Shown here: in pieces, positions 35,261-48,979 of the stretch
Position numbering within the stretch: position 1 is the first letter of the stretch
Layout: each line of letters starts with the position of its first letter
DNA from: Acheta domesticus
Taxonomy: Eukaryota; Arthropoda; Insecta; Orthoptera; Gryllidae
Reading direction: 5' to 3'
DNA length: 64,000 nt
NCBI GenBank assembly: GCA_031308135.1
Contig: JAHLJT010009419.1
Coordinates: 186,311,829 to 186,375,828 of the forward strand
The notes under the pieces: model-generated
What the model was told of the DNA's origin: nothing
What the model saw: the letters and a program-made list of their open reading frames with translations, nothing else
Databases searched by the model: none
Program-made: the position numbers and the translations under genes

Positions 35261-36269
35261 AAGCGTCGTGTGACGTACTTGGCCGATAAGATGGGAGAAT
35301 GTTGACGTGCGTGGGTGGCTATTTACGTGCATAAATGCCCGACAATGTGTAAGAATTGTATGATGCAAAAGGTAGTTCCTTATATTATTCTTTTCGAATT
35401 AGACCTGTATTGTAGAGCCTTTACGTGCTTGACGTTTTGTTTTACTTCATGGTAGTACTGCTGAAAATGCGAAGGAATTTTTAGAACCCCACGTGACATA
35501 CTTGGTAATGGTTATAGTAACACCAATTTTATGTTGAAACAGTAATATTGTAAAATAAATATTTCTTGATGTAAAAAAAATGCACGTCTGTAAAGAATTC
35601 ACATTCTAGCGGCTTTGGTCCCGACAATATTTTTTATCCGATTTTTTCTTCTTAAATTGTGCGATGAGAGAGAAAGAAAGCTTTGTAGTAGGTGCCAGTC
35701 AGACGCTTTGCCAGTCATGTATGTATTGTATACGTGTATCTAATTTCCATTTGACATCGCAGTCAGGTGTAAACCTGCGGGCTGTACATGAGATGCCACG
35801 TCCGGCAAGGCACATTGCCTCCTGCAGCCTCTTCGGAAGGCGTGGAGCTCCTGAGACCACGCGCGTTCACATCACGCGTATCGACTTCGCCCCGCAAGGA
35901 CGTAGATTCTCACATTCATTACGCGACTGGATATGAAAACAAGAAGGAAATGAGTAAGATGTTCGCCACATTGGCTCTCTTGTGAAGCGTTCTTCAGTGA
36001 GCCAAGCTGTCACATTCTAAACAAAACAAATGCTAACGTTATTTTGCCAATTGTTTTGATGAATGCGAACGATATTTTGGCAGTTCATCCGTTTGTATTA
36101 ATGTCTCCGTGTGGTCTGTCCAATTCTCAGCTTGTTCTTTGCCGATGGGATGCGGTTGAAGGAATGCAAAGCGTTTCGAGTGACGGGTACATTCCGCGCA
36201 CTTCATTAGAACTTCTTCCCCGCTGCGTGCCGGGGGCTTCCCCGAGGGTTCGGGAGCTGCGGCACGGGC
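35261..36269. other. Unannotated intronic sequence
   Basis: AT-rich, nothing recognised. Confidence 0.6.
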
Positions 36270-36600
36270 GTTTTTGAAGCGGAGCCCTCATTAGGCGGCG
36301 CGAGCGCAGTCAATGGGAGCGACGCGGCGGCGGCGGCGGACCTCCGGAACGCCTTCCTCTTTACGGCCTCTTACTTAGAGGGCTTTCCGCTGATAATCCC
36401 GCCGCGCGGCGCCCGCCCGCGCGTTCGGTGGACGGGGGCGGGGCGGGGGCGGCGGAGAGGTAGCGGCGCGTGCGCGCGGCAAGGCAGAGCGCCTGGCGGC
36501 CACCTGGCGCGGGCGAACGCCGCCTCCGAATCCGCGCCTCGCCTCGCCACGGCCGAGGGGAGAGAGGAAAAAGCGGCAGGTGGTGGCAGGTGGTTCTGGC
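36270..36600. other. GC/CpG-rich island
   Basis: Contains CGGCGGCGGCGG, GGGGCGGGGCGGGGGC (G4-prone on the + strand) and GCGCGTGCGCGCGG. The minus-strand frame at 36361-37116 spans island and AT-rich DNA with no domain recognised. Confidence 0.6.
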
Positions 36601-38939
36601 TGGAAAGGCGATGAGAGACGGGGAAGTAGTGATACAGGAAGGGTGGAATATTGCGAGTCTTCCAGCAACCCCATTTGTAAGTTGAAAGAGAAAAGATCTG
36701 ACTTCCGATCCACTTCTCCACAAACACCCGGAATACACACTTAACGACAACTTACTACTTACGACACGCTTAACTACACGGTATATGCACTTAAATATAC
36801 CGCATACATTCAAATAAGCAGTTAAACTAAAAAATTGCACACATGCAAAATAAAAATGGGGTAGTTTTGTCACCCAATTAGCGCTCAGGACCCTTAAGAT
36901 GTGTCGTGGGTTTTGAATGAGAGGAAATTTTGAAAGTGGTGGGAGATGATATGAGTGGGGTGTGAATTGGATCTGGATTTTTCGCCAGAGGGAGACATTG
37001 AAACCTCCAGGAGGCGACGTATCGAAGAAATGTCTAGTGAAACGTAAGAGCATCTTCGCTAATGTCCCAGTCTGGAGGAATCCTATTAATGCTGACGAGA
37101 ATGTTTTCTTAACCAATGTCCTAGTTTTGCATTACGTGATATGAGCATTTAAAAGCGTCAAAATAATTGACAAGACACCTAATCTAGGTTAATTGTAGCT
37201 TTGTCAATAATTAATTTTTTACAATTGAGTACTTCCAAATTTTCATGGGGATAATCCCCGTCCTACCCCCTCCTCAGCTAATTCACACATTGGATCCCGA
37301 ATATTAGTGAATTGATTTTTTAAGGTGGTTTCGTTAAAGAAATACTACTCTGACTTAGGCAATGGCCATTCTGTGATGAAAAATCGTGGGCATGTAGGGA
37401 AAAGCAGCGAAGTCCTAAAATACTAAATGTGAGATGGAAATGACGGGAAATGCAATAAATTCTTCGTAATACGAAAGGAACTTCGTTATTTCTCTTTATT
37501 GTTCGTTAGAAATGAAATCTTCAGAAATATATAATGGAAGTCCATTTTGTGGTAAATGTTACAATATTCTGTTTACAAAATTGTGATTCTCATCAGCAGC
37601 TCTCTGTTCCAAGGTTTTAGACTTCATACAGTTTCCTTGTAAGCCCACGAAATGCGCGGTGACTGCTCTGTTTTTCTGTTTTGTGTGTTGCGAGCTCTTT
37701 GAAACCGTCGCTTGCATGTTGTTTTTGAAGGTATTTTAAACTATTCAATGACGAGCTCAAGCAGACCAGACAAAAAGCGGGATGCCGGGGGTTATTCAAA
37801 GTGGCGTCTTCCGCCCCTGGGCGCCGAATGGGCTGGAGCACAGTGATTCATTGTGCGGCGTGAACTCGCTTAAAACTATCGAGCGCGGAACAGCTCGGCA
37901 AAGTGCGCAAATCAACAGGTTTCTGTGGAGTAGTCACGAGCGCACCTCCCTCCCCTTCCCCCTTTCCTGCAGGCGAGAGGAGCGTTTCCAAAGGCTGTCC
38001 CCCCCTCTCAAGCTGCCCCACCCCCGCAGAGCGGCTCAGACAGCAGGTTGCGGAATGCAAGGAAAGTTTTGGAAAGAGTAATGTACACTCCATTTAGCAT
38101 GTTAAAAAAATATAAAAATTAACTCTTTGGCTACCGAGTGGATAATTCAGTCATCAAACGTACAATGTGTCGTTATATATATGAAAGATTCTGACAATAA
38201 ACAAAATCTTAGGTTGATTTCATTGGATTCATCCAGCTTCAAATTTCAGCTCCCGGAAGAATATTCTTTTTTGTGATTTTATTAGTTTGAGTATATTATT
38301 TCTCGTGCATATTATATGAATGTAATTTTCTTTCGATTTTCTCGGGTGTCATCCGGCTCCAAGGTCGCGTTCCTCAACGGTGGGTGTCGTTTCTGCAGCC
38401 CGTACACGCATCCCTATCTTCAGAGGATAATCATATGTGATGTCGTAGCTCAAGGACTCACCGCTAGGACGTCTCCGGTGGAGTGCTTTCGTTACATCAC
38501 AAAAAAGTTAGCTTTTCATTATAAATTGATTTATATAATTTTCGTAGTACAAAGTACGTAGTACGTAGAATAATCGCCTGACAAGGAGTTTTTGTTAGAG
38601 TACAAGTTGTTTGAGCTTTTCTAATACTGTAAAGTGCTCAGGATTTTTTTGTTACCGTGAAGCAATTCTGTAACTGTTGTCAATTCTTTAATTCTGTAAT
38701 TGTTGAATAATCTCGAGACCAGCGTCTTTTTAGTTCGAAAACAAAAACAAATAGCTCAATAACTGTTTGAATGCAACCCCGTATTGCTGTGTATTTCATG
38801 ACACCTGCGAGCGTTTGATTTTCGTCCGGCGGCTGTTTTTCTTGTACTTGAACAAGAATTTAATGTAACTGTTGAGAGAGTTGAAATTCTGTCTGAGTGG
38901 GAATTGGAGAATTGAGATGTGCGTCATGGAAATGTATGA
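36601..38939. other. Unannotated intronic sequence
   Basis: AT-rich DNA with a small GC-richer patch at 37920-38060. No gene or element recognised. Confidence 0.55.
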
Positions 38940-39130
38940 GAGAGGGGCAAAGGGGCGGGGGGGGCGGAGCCAAGGACGCAGCCACCGCCTGGGCTCCTGC
39001 GCGTAGGCTGCCCCTCGGAGCAGCGTGGTCGCGCCGGTGGCGGAGGAAGCTCCTTGCGGGGGCGGCTGCGGGGAAGGGATTCGTACACTCACTGCACGCC
39101 AAATACGGATCTCGCCTTGCGTAGGAGGGG
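38940..39130. other. Short GC-rich island
   Basis: GGGGCGGGGGGGGCGG-type sequence at its left edge, no exon supported. Confidence 0.5.
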
Positions 39131-39249
39131 AAAGGATGCGGAGGCGTATGTGGGACCATTTCGTCATCACGAATGCTCTGCTCTAAAGATTTCAGCTGCC
39201 TTTTTTTTTCTCTAGTCATTGGTTTCTTCAACTCCCTTAATCTCCCCGT

Positions 39250-39250
<1 letters not shown>

Positions 39251-39320
<70 letters not shown>

Positions 39321-39363
39321 GAGAATCCTTTCTGCAGTTCTCTCTCTTATTCTTAATGTGCTC

Positions 39364-39425
<62 letters not shown>
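39251..39425. repeat. Compound microsatellite (GT)n(AT)n ... (TC)n(CA)n
   Basis: (GT)7 at 39251-39264 runs directly into 27 AT units at 39265-39318. After a 50-bp spacer, (TC)n at 39369-39396 runs directly into (CA)n to 39425. Confidence 0.95.
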
Positions 39426-39428
<3 letters not shown>

Positions 39429-39429
39429 T

Positions 39430-40990
39430 TCTCTCTCTTGCTAGAAGAATTTTCATTTTTCTAGTTCATCACTCTTTTCCCCTTGCGCACTCAAACTCAC
39501 ATTTACAACTTTTAGAAAATCCCAAATATTATCCGTCCATTTGATCATCTGTTCTTCTCCAGATCCACATTTTAAATGCGTGCATCCTTCTTTTATTCAA
39601 GGTTGCAAATGTACTTTTTCTGCCCTGATGTTCGGTATTTTAGTTACCGCTCAGAACTCATTCAAATAACTCTTTCCAGCAGAGAAACTGTATTTCTTAT
39701 TTGGATTAGCCGTTACGTGCTGATGAAAAGGATGATGTATACCTTGAACGATCTTCAGCGCATTTCATATGTTGCAACTTCTGTTTTTTTGTGTTTAGAT
39801 CTGAGTAAACGAATAGAGTGTAATACAAATGCCTGCCATCTGGCACCTTTCGCAGCTGTAAGCGAGCCATCTGTGCATCACAAAACCCTTCAGATGGTCC
39901 GATTGAAGAAGAGTACTTCTCGAACTTTATTTGACTTCAGCGCTAAATTGCGGCGAACAAGAAAAGGACTATGTCTTCCTGACTAGGCAAGAGTTCATGA
40001 ATTGCTTAGAGTATGAGCCTTTTGGGATGCACAACTTAAACATTCCTGCAATTATTATTACAAATCTATAATTAAAATGTTTATTTTTGTGTTTTGCAAA
40101 AATAAAATGGTATCTAATATAATGCAGATAATGCTAAGCATTACTTTTGTGTAGAGCAACTTATATAATTAAATTATTATTGTAGTCTTAGAGTTCCAAT
40201 TTGTGTGATGTGAAGCGAATTATATCATCACATTCTTGTTTACAATGTAGCTGGCGTAGTCGGTTACCATTGCAAACTGTGGATTTGCAGACGCGAATTC
40301 ATTGCTCGTCTTGATTCGCGATTATCCAAAAGCAAACCTGAAAGTATCGCCCAGAGAATGGTTTGTAATTATTAATTGGCCCAAAACTGAAGAGACGAGA
40401 AATCGTTGTATGTTGTGAATTCTCCATTTAGATTGCGTTTTAGAGAGAAAACATTTTCGACGGCAATTTTTAGAAGAAAAAAATGAATGATAAATTTGGA
40501 ATTTGTAGGTAAAAAAAGGTAAGAAATGAAAATAATGAAGGGGACAGGATGAAATAATTTTGAAAGACGAGGAAGGACACCGCAATGAAGTGATTCTACG
40601 TTGCTCATTCTTGTAGATGCTCAAAACTGAAAGAATAATACTATTCACTTGCCGTGGATAATTTCTGAAGAGTAAAAGGAGTAATTGCATGCAGTGCCGG
40701 CGGGGAGCTAAGGCAAACCCAGGGCTCTTCAACTCCCATATAACGGGGTGGACACCATTGTAGTGGCGCATTATCTGTAGCACCTTCTTACAGGAACTAA
40801 AATACGAACTGCTGCCAACGATACTTCAAACGTGTGTGGCTGCTACGTAGGTTCGCATTACGCTCCAGCAGACGCGTAATGCTTTAAAAGATAGCGTCGA
40901 TGTTCGCTCTTTCTTCAGCGGATTCTTATAATTGAACATGTAGTCACACTTTTCGTATTTCTCACAATTTACCCAATTTTTAGGTGGGGA
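39430..40990. other. Unannotated sequence, possible old SINE head near 40250
   Basis: AGCTGGCGTAGTCGGTTA at about 40249-40266 fits the A-box pattern, but the expected B box is only AGACGCGAATTCATT, so a SINE is not claimed. The frames at 39576-39986 (+) and 40322-40783 (-) are unrecognised. Confidence 0.5.
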
Positions 40991-41350
40991 TGTTGACGAG
41001 CCTGTACCCGGCAACACTAGCGCCTCCTATAGTAGCACCTTCGAGCTGTCCTCGGTTTTGATGGAGAGTTGCAGGGCTCTGGGCAAACCGACGGAGGGCC
41101 GTGCGAGTTGTCGGGCGATCGGGCCGCTGCCCTGCCTTCGTCCGGCGGCGGCGGCGGCGGCGGCGGCGCAAAGGTCGCGCGTCACGGCTCATTGCGTCTG
41201 CGCCGCCGGCGGAGTCCGGCTCGCCTACGTCCGCGATGGCCCCCTCCGCCACTCCCCTGTTCCTGCCGCCACCTGTCGCGCGGTCGCAGCTTCCTGCCTG
41301 CCTGCCTGCCTGCCTGCCCGCCCGCGGGCGGTCGCGCGCTCCACGCCAAT
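40991..41350. other. GC/CpG-rich island with (CGG)n and (CCTG)n
   Basis: (CGG)n at 41143-41169 and (CCTG)n passing into (CCCG) at 41291-41325. Frames across it are compositional. Confidence 0.65.
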
Positions 41351-42601
41351 ATTTACGGTCTTCAGGCGGACGCATTTAGGGGGACAGCGCGTTATTTATT
41401 ATTATTATTAGTGATAGGTCAAAGCAGAGTTTGGATCTGCTGCATAATACAATCGCTTTTTTGTCTCGTAAATGCCATGTCATTTTTGGCAATGGAAAGG
41501 AGAGGTTCATCAATTCTTTCGTTTTTTTCCTCTTGGGGTAATGTAACCTGTTTGAGGTCTTTTTTTCAAATGTTTATTTTCAATATGATGTTCATTCCTC
41601 CCTAGATAATAAATTATATCATTTCATTCTTTACATAAAATTATTGTAACCTTTGTTTTATTACTGTAAATAACTATGTGTTGTCACTTGATGCTCATTA
41701 GTTATTCGCTTTTTGGGCTAACTAACTCGTTGCTAAGAAACGTGGAATACAATTTACGGTGGCATTTCCAGAAAGTATTTATATTCATGGTGTTCCTGGA
41801 GAAATCCTTTCATATAGGTGAATACTAGTTAAACCAATAAAACTGAACGGGTTTCATTATGTGGGCAGGTGCATGCCATTAGGTTAACGTTTTATTCAAA
41901 AGTATTCTGTTCAGATTATGGTAACAAATCCTTTATTTAAAGGACATCTTTGCAATCAATCAAGAGCCGTGGTACCTATTATTTAAGTCACAGTTATTGT
42001 AAAGTCTCGCACATGCATTACCATAGTGAGATAGGTGAATTAGGTTTTCATAATTTCATTGTGATGGTTGCTTCGCAGTGTGTTACAGGGACTCATTGGG
42101 ACATTTAGTAACACTTTGTTTTCTGCGCCGGAAAGGTACATGCCTTGGTTTGAACGCAGTCTGCATTGGCATAGCAGCGGTAAAATTGTAGCACTGATAA
42201 CCAACTGTCGTTCTTGAAGATATACGGTCCTTGTTCATTGAGTTCTATTACATGGTCTTCTTGACCGCGGTATGCAATTTGGAGACCCACTAGACTTGCT
42301 GAGAGGCTTTTTTTTCTTGTCTTGTAGGTATAAACAAAAATTGTGCATTGTAGCTTGTCTGTAACTATTAGAACTCATTCAAAATAGCTTCAAAAACGTG
42401 GAATTATTCTACATTATAAATGGTGGAGATATGAATCCTGAAATCCTTCCAGTCCTGAAAACTATGAAACGATGGAAAATAAATTTTAGACTTCATAGAA
42501 TTTTCTTCATTGAAATCCAAATGAACGCTACAAGTTCTGCAATTTCTATAAAACAAGACAATTTTATGCTTATCTGGAATCTTCAGGACGATTATTTTGT
42601 T

Positions 42602-42639
<38 letters not shown>

Positions 42640-43179
42640 AAAATAAATATACACAGTCCTTATGGAACACTTTTTTTTTAGATGGATCTTCTTAATGAAA
42701 GACGTTAATGACAAATTATTTGATTTAATGGACAAGAATAACCTTCTCTACCTGTGGACGATTTCTTTAAAATATATTTGTTAACTCGTCAATGTTACAT
42801 TCGAAACATGTTTGAAATGAAAACCTTTCATATGAAGTGTGTTCACTGGCCCTTCTCGTCCCTTTGTCTGTAACTACTGCCCTTATTTCTACCATCAACA
42901 ACTGCTCAAAGAACGTTGTCTTAAAAATGGTCGCAAGTCAGAAATGGTTCTCGATGTAGGGATGAAAGAATATTTTTCATTAGGTAATTTATCAATCTCA
43001 ACCTTACTCCATCTAAATACAGGTTGCACAATAACGCTTGCGAAAGAGCGTGTTCTTATTTGAGGTAGAGGCCTTTGAGACGATGGAAAATAGACCTTCA
43101 CCGTCTCGTCGGTAACGAACTGCATGAGGTAGGGTTTCCAACACGGCAGTTAACAATAGAGCAGATGATTAGTGCAGAC
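41351..43179. other. Unannotated intronic sequence with (AC)n
   Basis: AT-rich; (AC)n at 42605-42635. No gene recognised. Confidence 0.6.
42605..42635. repeat. (AC)n microsatellite
   Basis: About 15 uninterrupted AC units. Confidence 0.95.
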
Positions 43180-43400
43180 GCATGCGACCGCGTGTGAACG
43201 GCGCGGCGCCCCCTAATAGGTAGCCGTCGGAAGTGCTATCGCCTGCCCCGCCCCGTCCCGCCCCCTCCCGCCTCTCCCCTCCCTTGACCCTCGCCCGGGG
43301 CCAACGAACGCCGCCCGCCCGCCCGCCCGCCCGCCCACGCACGCGCGCCGCCGCGCCGTGTGTGTTGCCGCTGTCGTCACAGCCACCGGTATGGGCATCG
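43180..43400. other. GC/CpG-rich island with (CCCG)n
   Basis: (CCCG)n at 43312-43336, the same tetranucleotide that forms the longer array at 44037. No exon supported. Confidence 0.6.
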
Positions 43401-43989
43401 CCTCGCAGGAAAACCCCCAGGATGTGTGCGAAAGGATTTGGGCTGCGATGAGGTATAGATTGCTGTCGATGGCGCTTTTCCAGGGTGAAGGGTTTTAACG
43501 TAACGTAGATGGCTGTGGCGGTAACTGGCCTGCAGGACGGTGTAGAAGGTAAAGGTATCCCTGTGTGATTGCACACAGGCCGAAGTGGCCCATAGGGAAG
43601 GTGAAGGTAGGGCTCCACCTATTCGTCGCCGCCGGCAGGACGGTGTGGTTTTCTGAAATGAGACGTTGATTTTTTGACTTTGCTTTTGTGACATAATAAG
43701 CAAAGTCAAACGTCGCGTATTTTAATAATGTAAATTGTTATTTATCGTCTTCTAATTGTTCAGTAAATCAGAGTGTCAGGCCTCTCAACACAGTTGTGGG
43801 GAATGCCACCAGAAGACTCTGAATAACAAATCATGTGATTTTCCCAAGTAATGCCTGGTACTGCAAAGGCCGCGAAGCGCATGGTAATGCGCGCGTGCCA
43901 ATGCTCACGCGCGTGAGGCTCAAAGCGCCTTTCGCTCCAGAAGCGAGTGGCAGCTGGCTGAGAGCATCCCGAGAGCGCCTGTCGTTGGG
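43401..43989. other. Unannotated intronic sequence
   Basis: Nothing recognised. The minus-strand frame crossing 43400-43618 has no known domain. Confidence 0.5.
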
Positions 43990-44036
43990 AGCGTGAAGTC
44001 GGGATGCGCGCCGCGTGCTTCCGATGCGCCGCTTCC

Positions 44037-44110
44037 GCCCGCCCGCCCGCCCGCCCGCCCGCCCGCCCGCCCGCCCGCCCGCCCGCCCGCCCGCCCGCCC
44101 GCCCGCCCGC
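44037..44110. repeat. (CCCG)n microsatellite inside a GC island (43990-44240)
   Basis: About 18 perfect tetranucleotide units. The minus strand is (CGGG)n and should be strongly G4-prone. Gly/Arg or Pro/Ala frames here are artefacts. Confidence 0.95.
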
Positions 44111-44240
44111 CTTCCCACGCACGGGGCCGTGGGGAAGCACCGCACATCCGCCCCCGCCGATCGCCGAAAGTAGTTCGCGACGAGCACGCGGAACTCGGCG
44201 AGTTTTCTAAGCCCCAGTTCCGCCCAAGTGGTTTCCTTCC

Positions 44241-45779
44241 TACACGTTCGCTGTGACGGTGGGCTTCTTTTTTGGGGGAGGGATGCACGTATGCGTCCCC
44301 CAATCGTCCTACAAACTCCCTTGGGATGTACGAATTTAAAGTTGGCGTAACAAGGGCGCGAAACGTGATTCGCGTACGATTTTAATGTCATCCAACCATA
44401 TGTGAGGGCGTCAAAAAAGCCGGAGTCTCTCCTCGCCCCCCCCCCCTCCGGATTTTGGAACCAGCAATAAAGTACTTTCGAATTTTGGCCATAAGGTTTT
44501 TGGATATAAATGTAGTTCATATCGGAAGGCTGTGTTAATACATTGTGACTTGAACAGAACTACATTTATTGCATGCGATTAATTAATTACACACCGCTTA
44601 GTTTCAATTTTTTTAAAATTTTTACTTGGTTGGTTGTCTATTTAATTTTTCTTCAGACACAACTGTTAAACAATTTCCGCAAATTAAAAAAAAATTAATA
44701 ATGTAGATGTTTTTCAACTAGATTTCCATTAATCATGCAGAGTGGTATACGTATATTCTTATATGCCCACAAGTAGCGTGATGTTGCCAGCAGCGCGTTA
44801 CCGTCACGTCGTAAAGCGCCTTACTACCAGGTTGACGAGTCGTGAACAAGTTGTGGATAACGTGCAGCGAATTAGCGTGGTTATGGTTTGCACGTGTCTC
44901 TAACAAAGGGAGAATTCCTTCTTTGTTACGAACGTATGATGTAATTGTACGACCAATATAAACTCGAAATACATGCATTAAATTACGGTAGGCAATGCTG
45001 TACATCATACACATTATTAGCGTCTGAATGACAAAAGAGACACATCTTGTGTTATATTCTGAAAATAAGATGCTACTTGTAGCACGCACTGTTAACGGTT
45101 TACGGAACAGTTTGTTCTTTAATTTTCTGTTCTTTAAATCTCGGTACTCAACATTAATTTTTAGAATTAACGGCTGTATATATGTTCTAAACAATTTGAT
45201 ATTTTAGCCCTTATCAGAGACGCAATTGTTTGGTTTAATTGCTGTCCACGAAATTCTTGAATAACTAGTAAAACGTCGATCACATTTTAATATACTGTAG
45301 TGTATTTTATTTAACAGAGAATTCACATTGAGCCATAATTTCTTCAAGAATGAATTTTGTAACGTAGTAGACGCCCTTCAGGGAAGTTCTTTGCTCAGAC
45401 TATCGAGCAGGCTGGTGTGAAACTCTGGATCACCCACATTTATTACTACACTGGCATAATCGTAACTTACAAAAAAATGAAGGTTAAATGAATACCAAGA
45501 GGACAATGATTTGGAGATCTGGAACTAAACTATGGGTACTGCATTTTACCATTCATACGTATGTAGATCAGTTGGTACAGTCTCTTCATCGCAATAAATA
45601 TATTTCATAATTATATGGTTTCACTTAATAGTTATCAAACCCTTGACCTTTTTGAATCCTAACATTAACATGGTGCCATATTAAAGCTCACGATCATGGC
45701 AACCTCGGTATAAAGGCTTTCATTTTTATTTACGAGGAGGCTTTCGCAGATGCGCTCCATTGAGATCGCAAAGGTGTGC
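44241..45779. other. Unannotated intronic sequence
   Basis: AT-rich. Includes a perfect 13-bp inverted repeat (ATAAATGTAGTTC at 44506-44518 and its complement at 44557-44569). The 153-codon minus frame at 44733-45194 is unrecognised. Confidence 0.55.
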
Positions 45780-46020
45780 GGCTGTGGCAGGCTGCCTAAC
45801 GAGACCCCAGCGTGGCCACGCAGCCTTGCCCCCTCCTCTCTCGCTCACGACCGCTGCCCCGGCCGGGGCGCCCAGCCGCTGTATTGTGTAACCGCATGTT
45901 GAGTGCGAGCGCAAACAGCGATTCGGAGGCCGTGTTTGTGCGCCGCGTCGCGCCGCGCCAAGCCACGCCGCCTCGGAGATTTCGATGCTCGGGAGGGAGG
46001 GAATCTTCGCGTTCGGGGAA
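45780..46020. other. GC/CpG-rich island
   Basis: GC-rich on both strands, no supported exon. Confidence 0.5.
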
Positions 46021-46549
46021 CTTCGTAGTAATTTGGCTTGCAATATTGCAAGGATTTGTAGTTGCAAATATTCCAAGTATTACTAGTGACTGGTAGTATT
46101 GGTTCAATCCTGTGCATTAAGCAAATTTATCATTCGCATGTTTCGACAGAGGTGAACCGAGATACTTTCACGGAGATCTTGGTAAGTTAACCGCCGTGGT
46201 GGTGTCTTATAAATATTCTGAAACAAGATTTTTTTATTAGATTTTGAAAGACTCAATTTAATAAGTCATAAGAGTAATACAGTAAGGAAGAATTTGTATC
46301 CAAACTTTCGCGTCAAGCGTGTTTTGAGGTTTTTGAATTAAACTATTTTTGATATGAGCTCCGTGGCTGCCCTTTCCTATTCTGCCTTTTGTCTAAGAGC
46401 GCTCCATTACCGCAACGTTTTTGGAGTGTCTAGAAAACTACTACGAATATACGTATTGGAATTCACGAAGCTGTGATAAGGATCCGTTAAAACATGAAAC
46501 AATACTGGCGCGAGTGTTGCGCTTTGAAGAAGACGGAAAATCTCGTTCC
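46021..46549. other. Unannotated intronic sequence
   Basis: AT-rich; nothing recognised. Confidence 0.6.
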
Positions 46550-46960
46550 CGCAGTTGAAGCCGGCGCGGCGCGGCGCGGCGCGGCGCGGGTGCGAAACCA
46601 TCAACGCCGCCCTCTCCGCGGAACCCGGACGAGCAACGGGGTCTCCTCGCGGGAATGGCGGCGGCGGCGCATCGAGTCCACGCTCGCGTTTCCGCATTTG
46701 TCTCCGCCTGCGCGCCCCCACGTGGCCTCTTGACGTCGCGTCGCGGGGGCGGCATCTTCCCGCGCACGCGGGCGTGTAAATCGGAGGCGGCGCTGGGGAA
46801 GCGCCTGCGGGCGGGGGGGGCCGGGCGTGGCGGCGCGGCGCGTGCGGACACCCCTGGCGGTGCGGGAGCAACGACCGCCGAGGCGCCGGCGGCGGCCGCG
46901 TTCAAGCCCCGCACCCCGCCAGGCCTTCTCTGCGCCAATAAATGTCCGCGTCGCTTCGAT
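46550..46960. other. GC/CpG-rich island
   Basis: Opens with four GGCGC-type units (CGGCGCGGCGCGGCGCGGCG, 46562-46581). Dense CpG throughout, no supported exon. Confidence 0.6.
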
Positions 46961-48979
46961 CTAGTCTAGGAAGGTCCCAACGAACGTTTTTGTTTCGACG
47001 GAGAAGTTGCTTTCGACGGCTCTGCCGTGAGCGGTAGATTTGCCAGAGGTGTGCAAAGAGGGGTCGTATGTTTAAGCTGCTTTGTAGTACAGCACGTCTG
47101 AATTGGGAAAGTAAAAAGCTCTTACCACAGGATATTACACGAAAGCGTTCCTCTTAAGAGGTTGGCGAGATCATCTGCACGTGCTCGATATACGCACATC
47201 CATTCGCATGCCCACACACCTAAGTGAATTTTCGATCACTATCTTTTGCAGATTTGATTATGTTGATGAATATGGCTAAGACTTCAAAAACTGCTAATCC
47301 GTTAAGTCATAGAGACATTAAATTGAATTATTTATGTAGTGCCAAAAGTACCTTCACTGGACAGTAGATGTTGTAAGAATTATGCCCTAGATTATCGAGG
47401 TGATTTAAAAAAAAATCGATTGCGACTGATGAAATAAAACAAGACATGTCGTGCATCCAGATCACAAGAAGAGTGATAAAATCAGGTCTTTCGGAGTCGT
47501 TTCCACGGCTGTTTTACCACTAGTTTCAGATTATTACTATTAATACGAAACAGAAAAGAGGGGCTAATTGTTGCATAATGCATTTGAAAGAAATAGTCCA
47601 TGTATATCGCATTTAGTTTGTTCACCACTGCAAGAAGTTGGTTCAAACGTCAAGGCCGACCACGCAATAAGTATGTGGCAACTCCGGGCATGCTGATTAG
47701 CAAGGGATACGCTTACACATAACTTCGTTGTGTCATAATCTTAATGGGGGACATGGACAATTATTTTAAATTTTTTATAGGGGTTCTACGAACTGTTAGT
47801 AAAATTTTCGAAAAAAAAATATTTTAAGTGGTCATCGCATAGTTTCACACGAGTTTTCTGCTGACAGACTTTTCTTTACATCACTAAACACCTGTGGTTC
47901 CCCACAAGCTAGTTTCCTTCTCTGTTTGGCTCCAAACCACGGAGAACAAGCACATCTACCAAATGGTCGCTGGTCTCTTCCAGTTCTTTTTCCCTATTGC
48001 CTCTGGGGTTTAGGTAGTCGACTGACTGGGGCCTCGGGATTCGGGCATGGCGAGCCTCGCGCAAGCGGACGCTCAATCTGAAGCGACATCACAAGGGGGA
48101 ACTCTTGGGAGCTGCGCATGCGGTGACTTGAATGAGCGAATAGCGCGAAACCCCCTTTAGCCTTTTTTTTTCTTTTCCAGACATTGTTTTGCGGTGTAAG
48201 TTATGCCGAGATCCGGGAAGAGAAAGCAATGAACTACGAAATAGTCAATCCAGGATTTTGTTTTTCGTTTTCCATAAAGCAATTGCTTCGCGCTAAGAGG
48301 GTATTGTTTCGGTTTTGCACGAATATTTTGTTATTACTATCAATGCTTTACGACCGTGTTTTACAAGGCACACTTTAAATGGCATTACAGTTCAGAAAAA
48401 ACTTGGCCGGGTCGCGCTGCACGTTGCTGTTTTAATTGGTTCCGAAATCAGTACATTCATAGACGGTAACAAACACTAGCATCTCAAGTGTTTTATCCAT
48501 TCGTAAATATATGTTCTTCAGAAGTAAATGAAGAAATGCTAGTTTTACAAAAAGTCTATCAATGTCTTATTAATCAGTTCATTTAAAACAACATGCATAA
48601 TTTGTTGGTTATAGCGAACATTTATGCGAAAGTACACGCTGTATTCTCGATTTACAACGAGGAATGCCTTCATGCAGACCATCTCCCCCATTAGGAATGG
48701 AGATAGATAGCAATAGTACTACTTAAAATCAAAGATTTGTTACAAAACGTAACATGTGATGCTCGCTTTATAACACATTTGTTGAATTTCTGCTAACGAG
48801 CGAAGACTAATGAAGTGAATCTAAAATTACAACGTATACTTTTACCAGAGTGCTAAAAATCCTAAAGAATTTTTGAAACGAAAGTTTCTGAAAGATAATG
48901 TGAAGGGGAGTGTCCTTGCCGACCTTGAAGACTATGTTTAAGTTGCCATCATATTCTCTGGGGCTTCGCGTTTAGGGCT
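46961..48979. other. Unannotated intronic sequence
   Basis: AT-rich, only short frames, nothing recognised. Confidence 0.6.

Noticed and set aside
36361..37116. 251-codon minus-strand ORF
   Set aside because: Runs from AT-rich DNA into a GC island with no codon bias, splice support or recognised domain.
40249..40320. tRNA-like A box (TGGCGTAGTCGGTTA)
   Set aside because: The matching B box is too degenerate to support a tRNA or SINE call.
44733..45194. 153-codon minus-strand ORF in AT-rich DNA
   Set aside because: No domain, no codon bias and no splice or promoter context; expected by chance at this window size.
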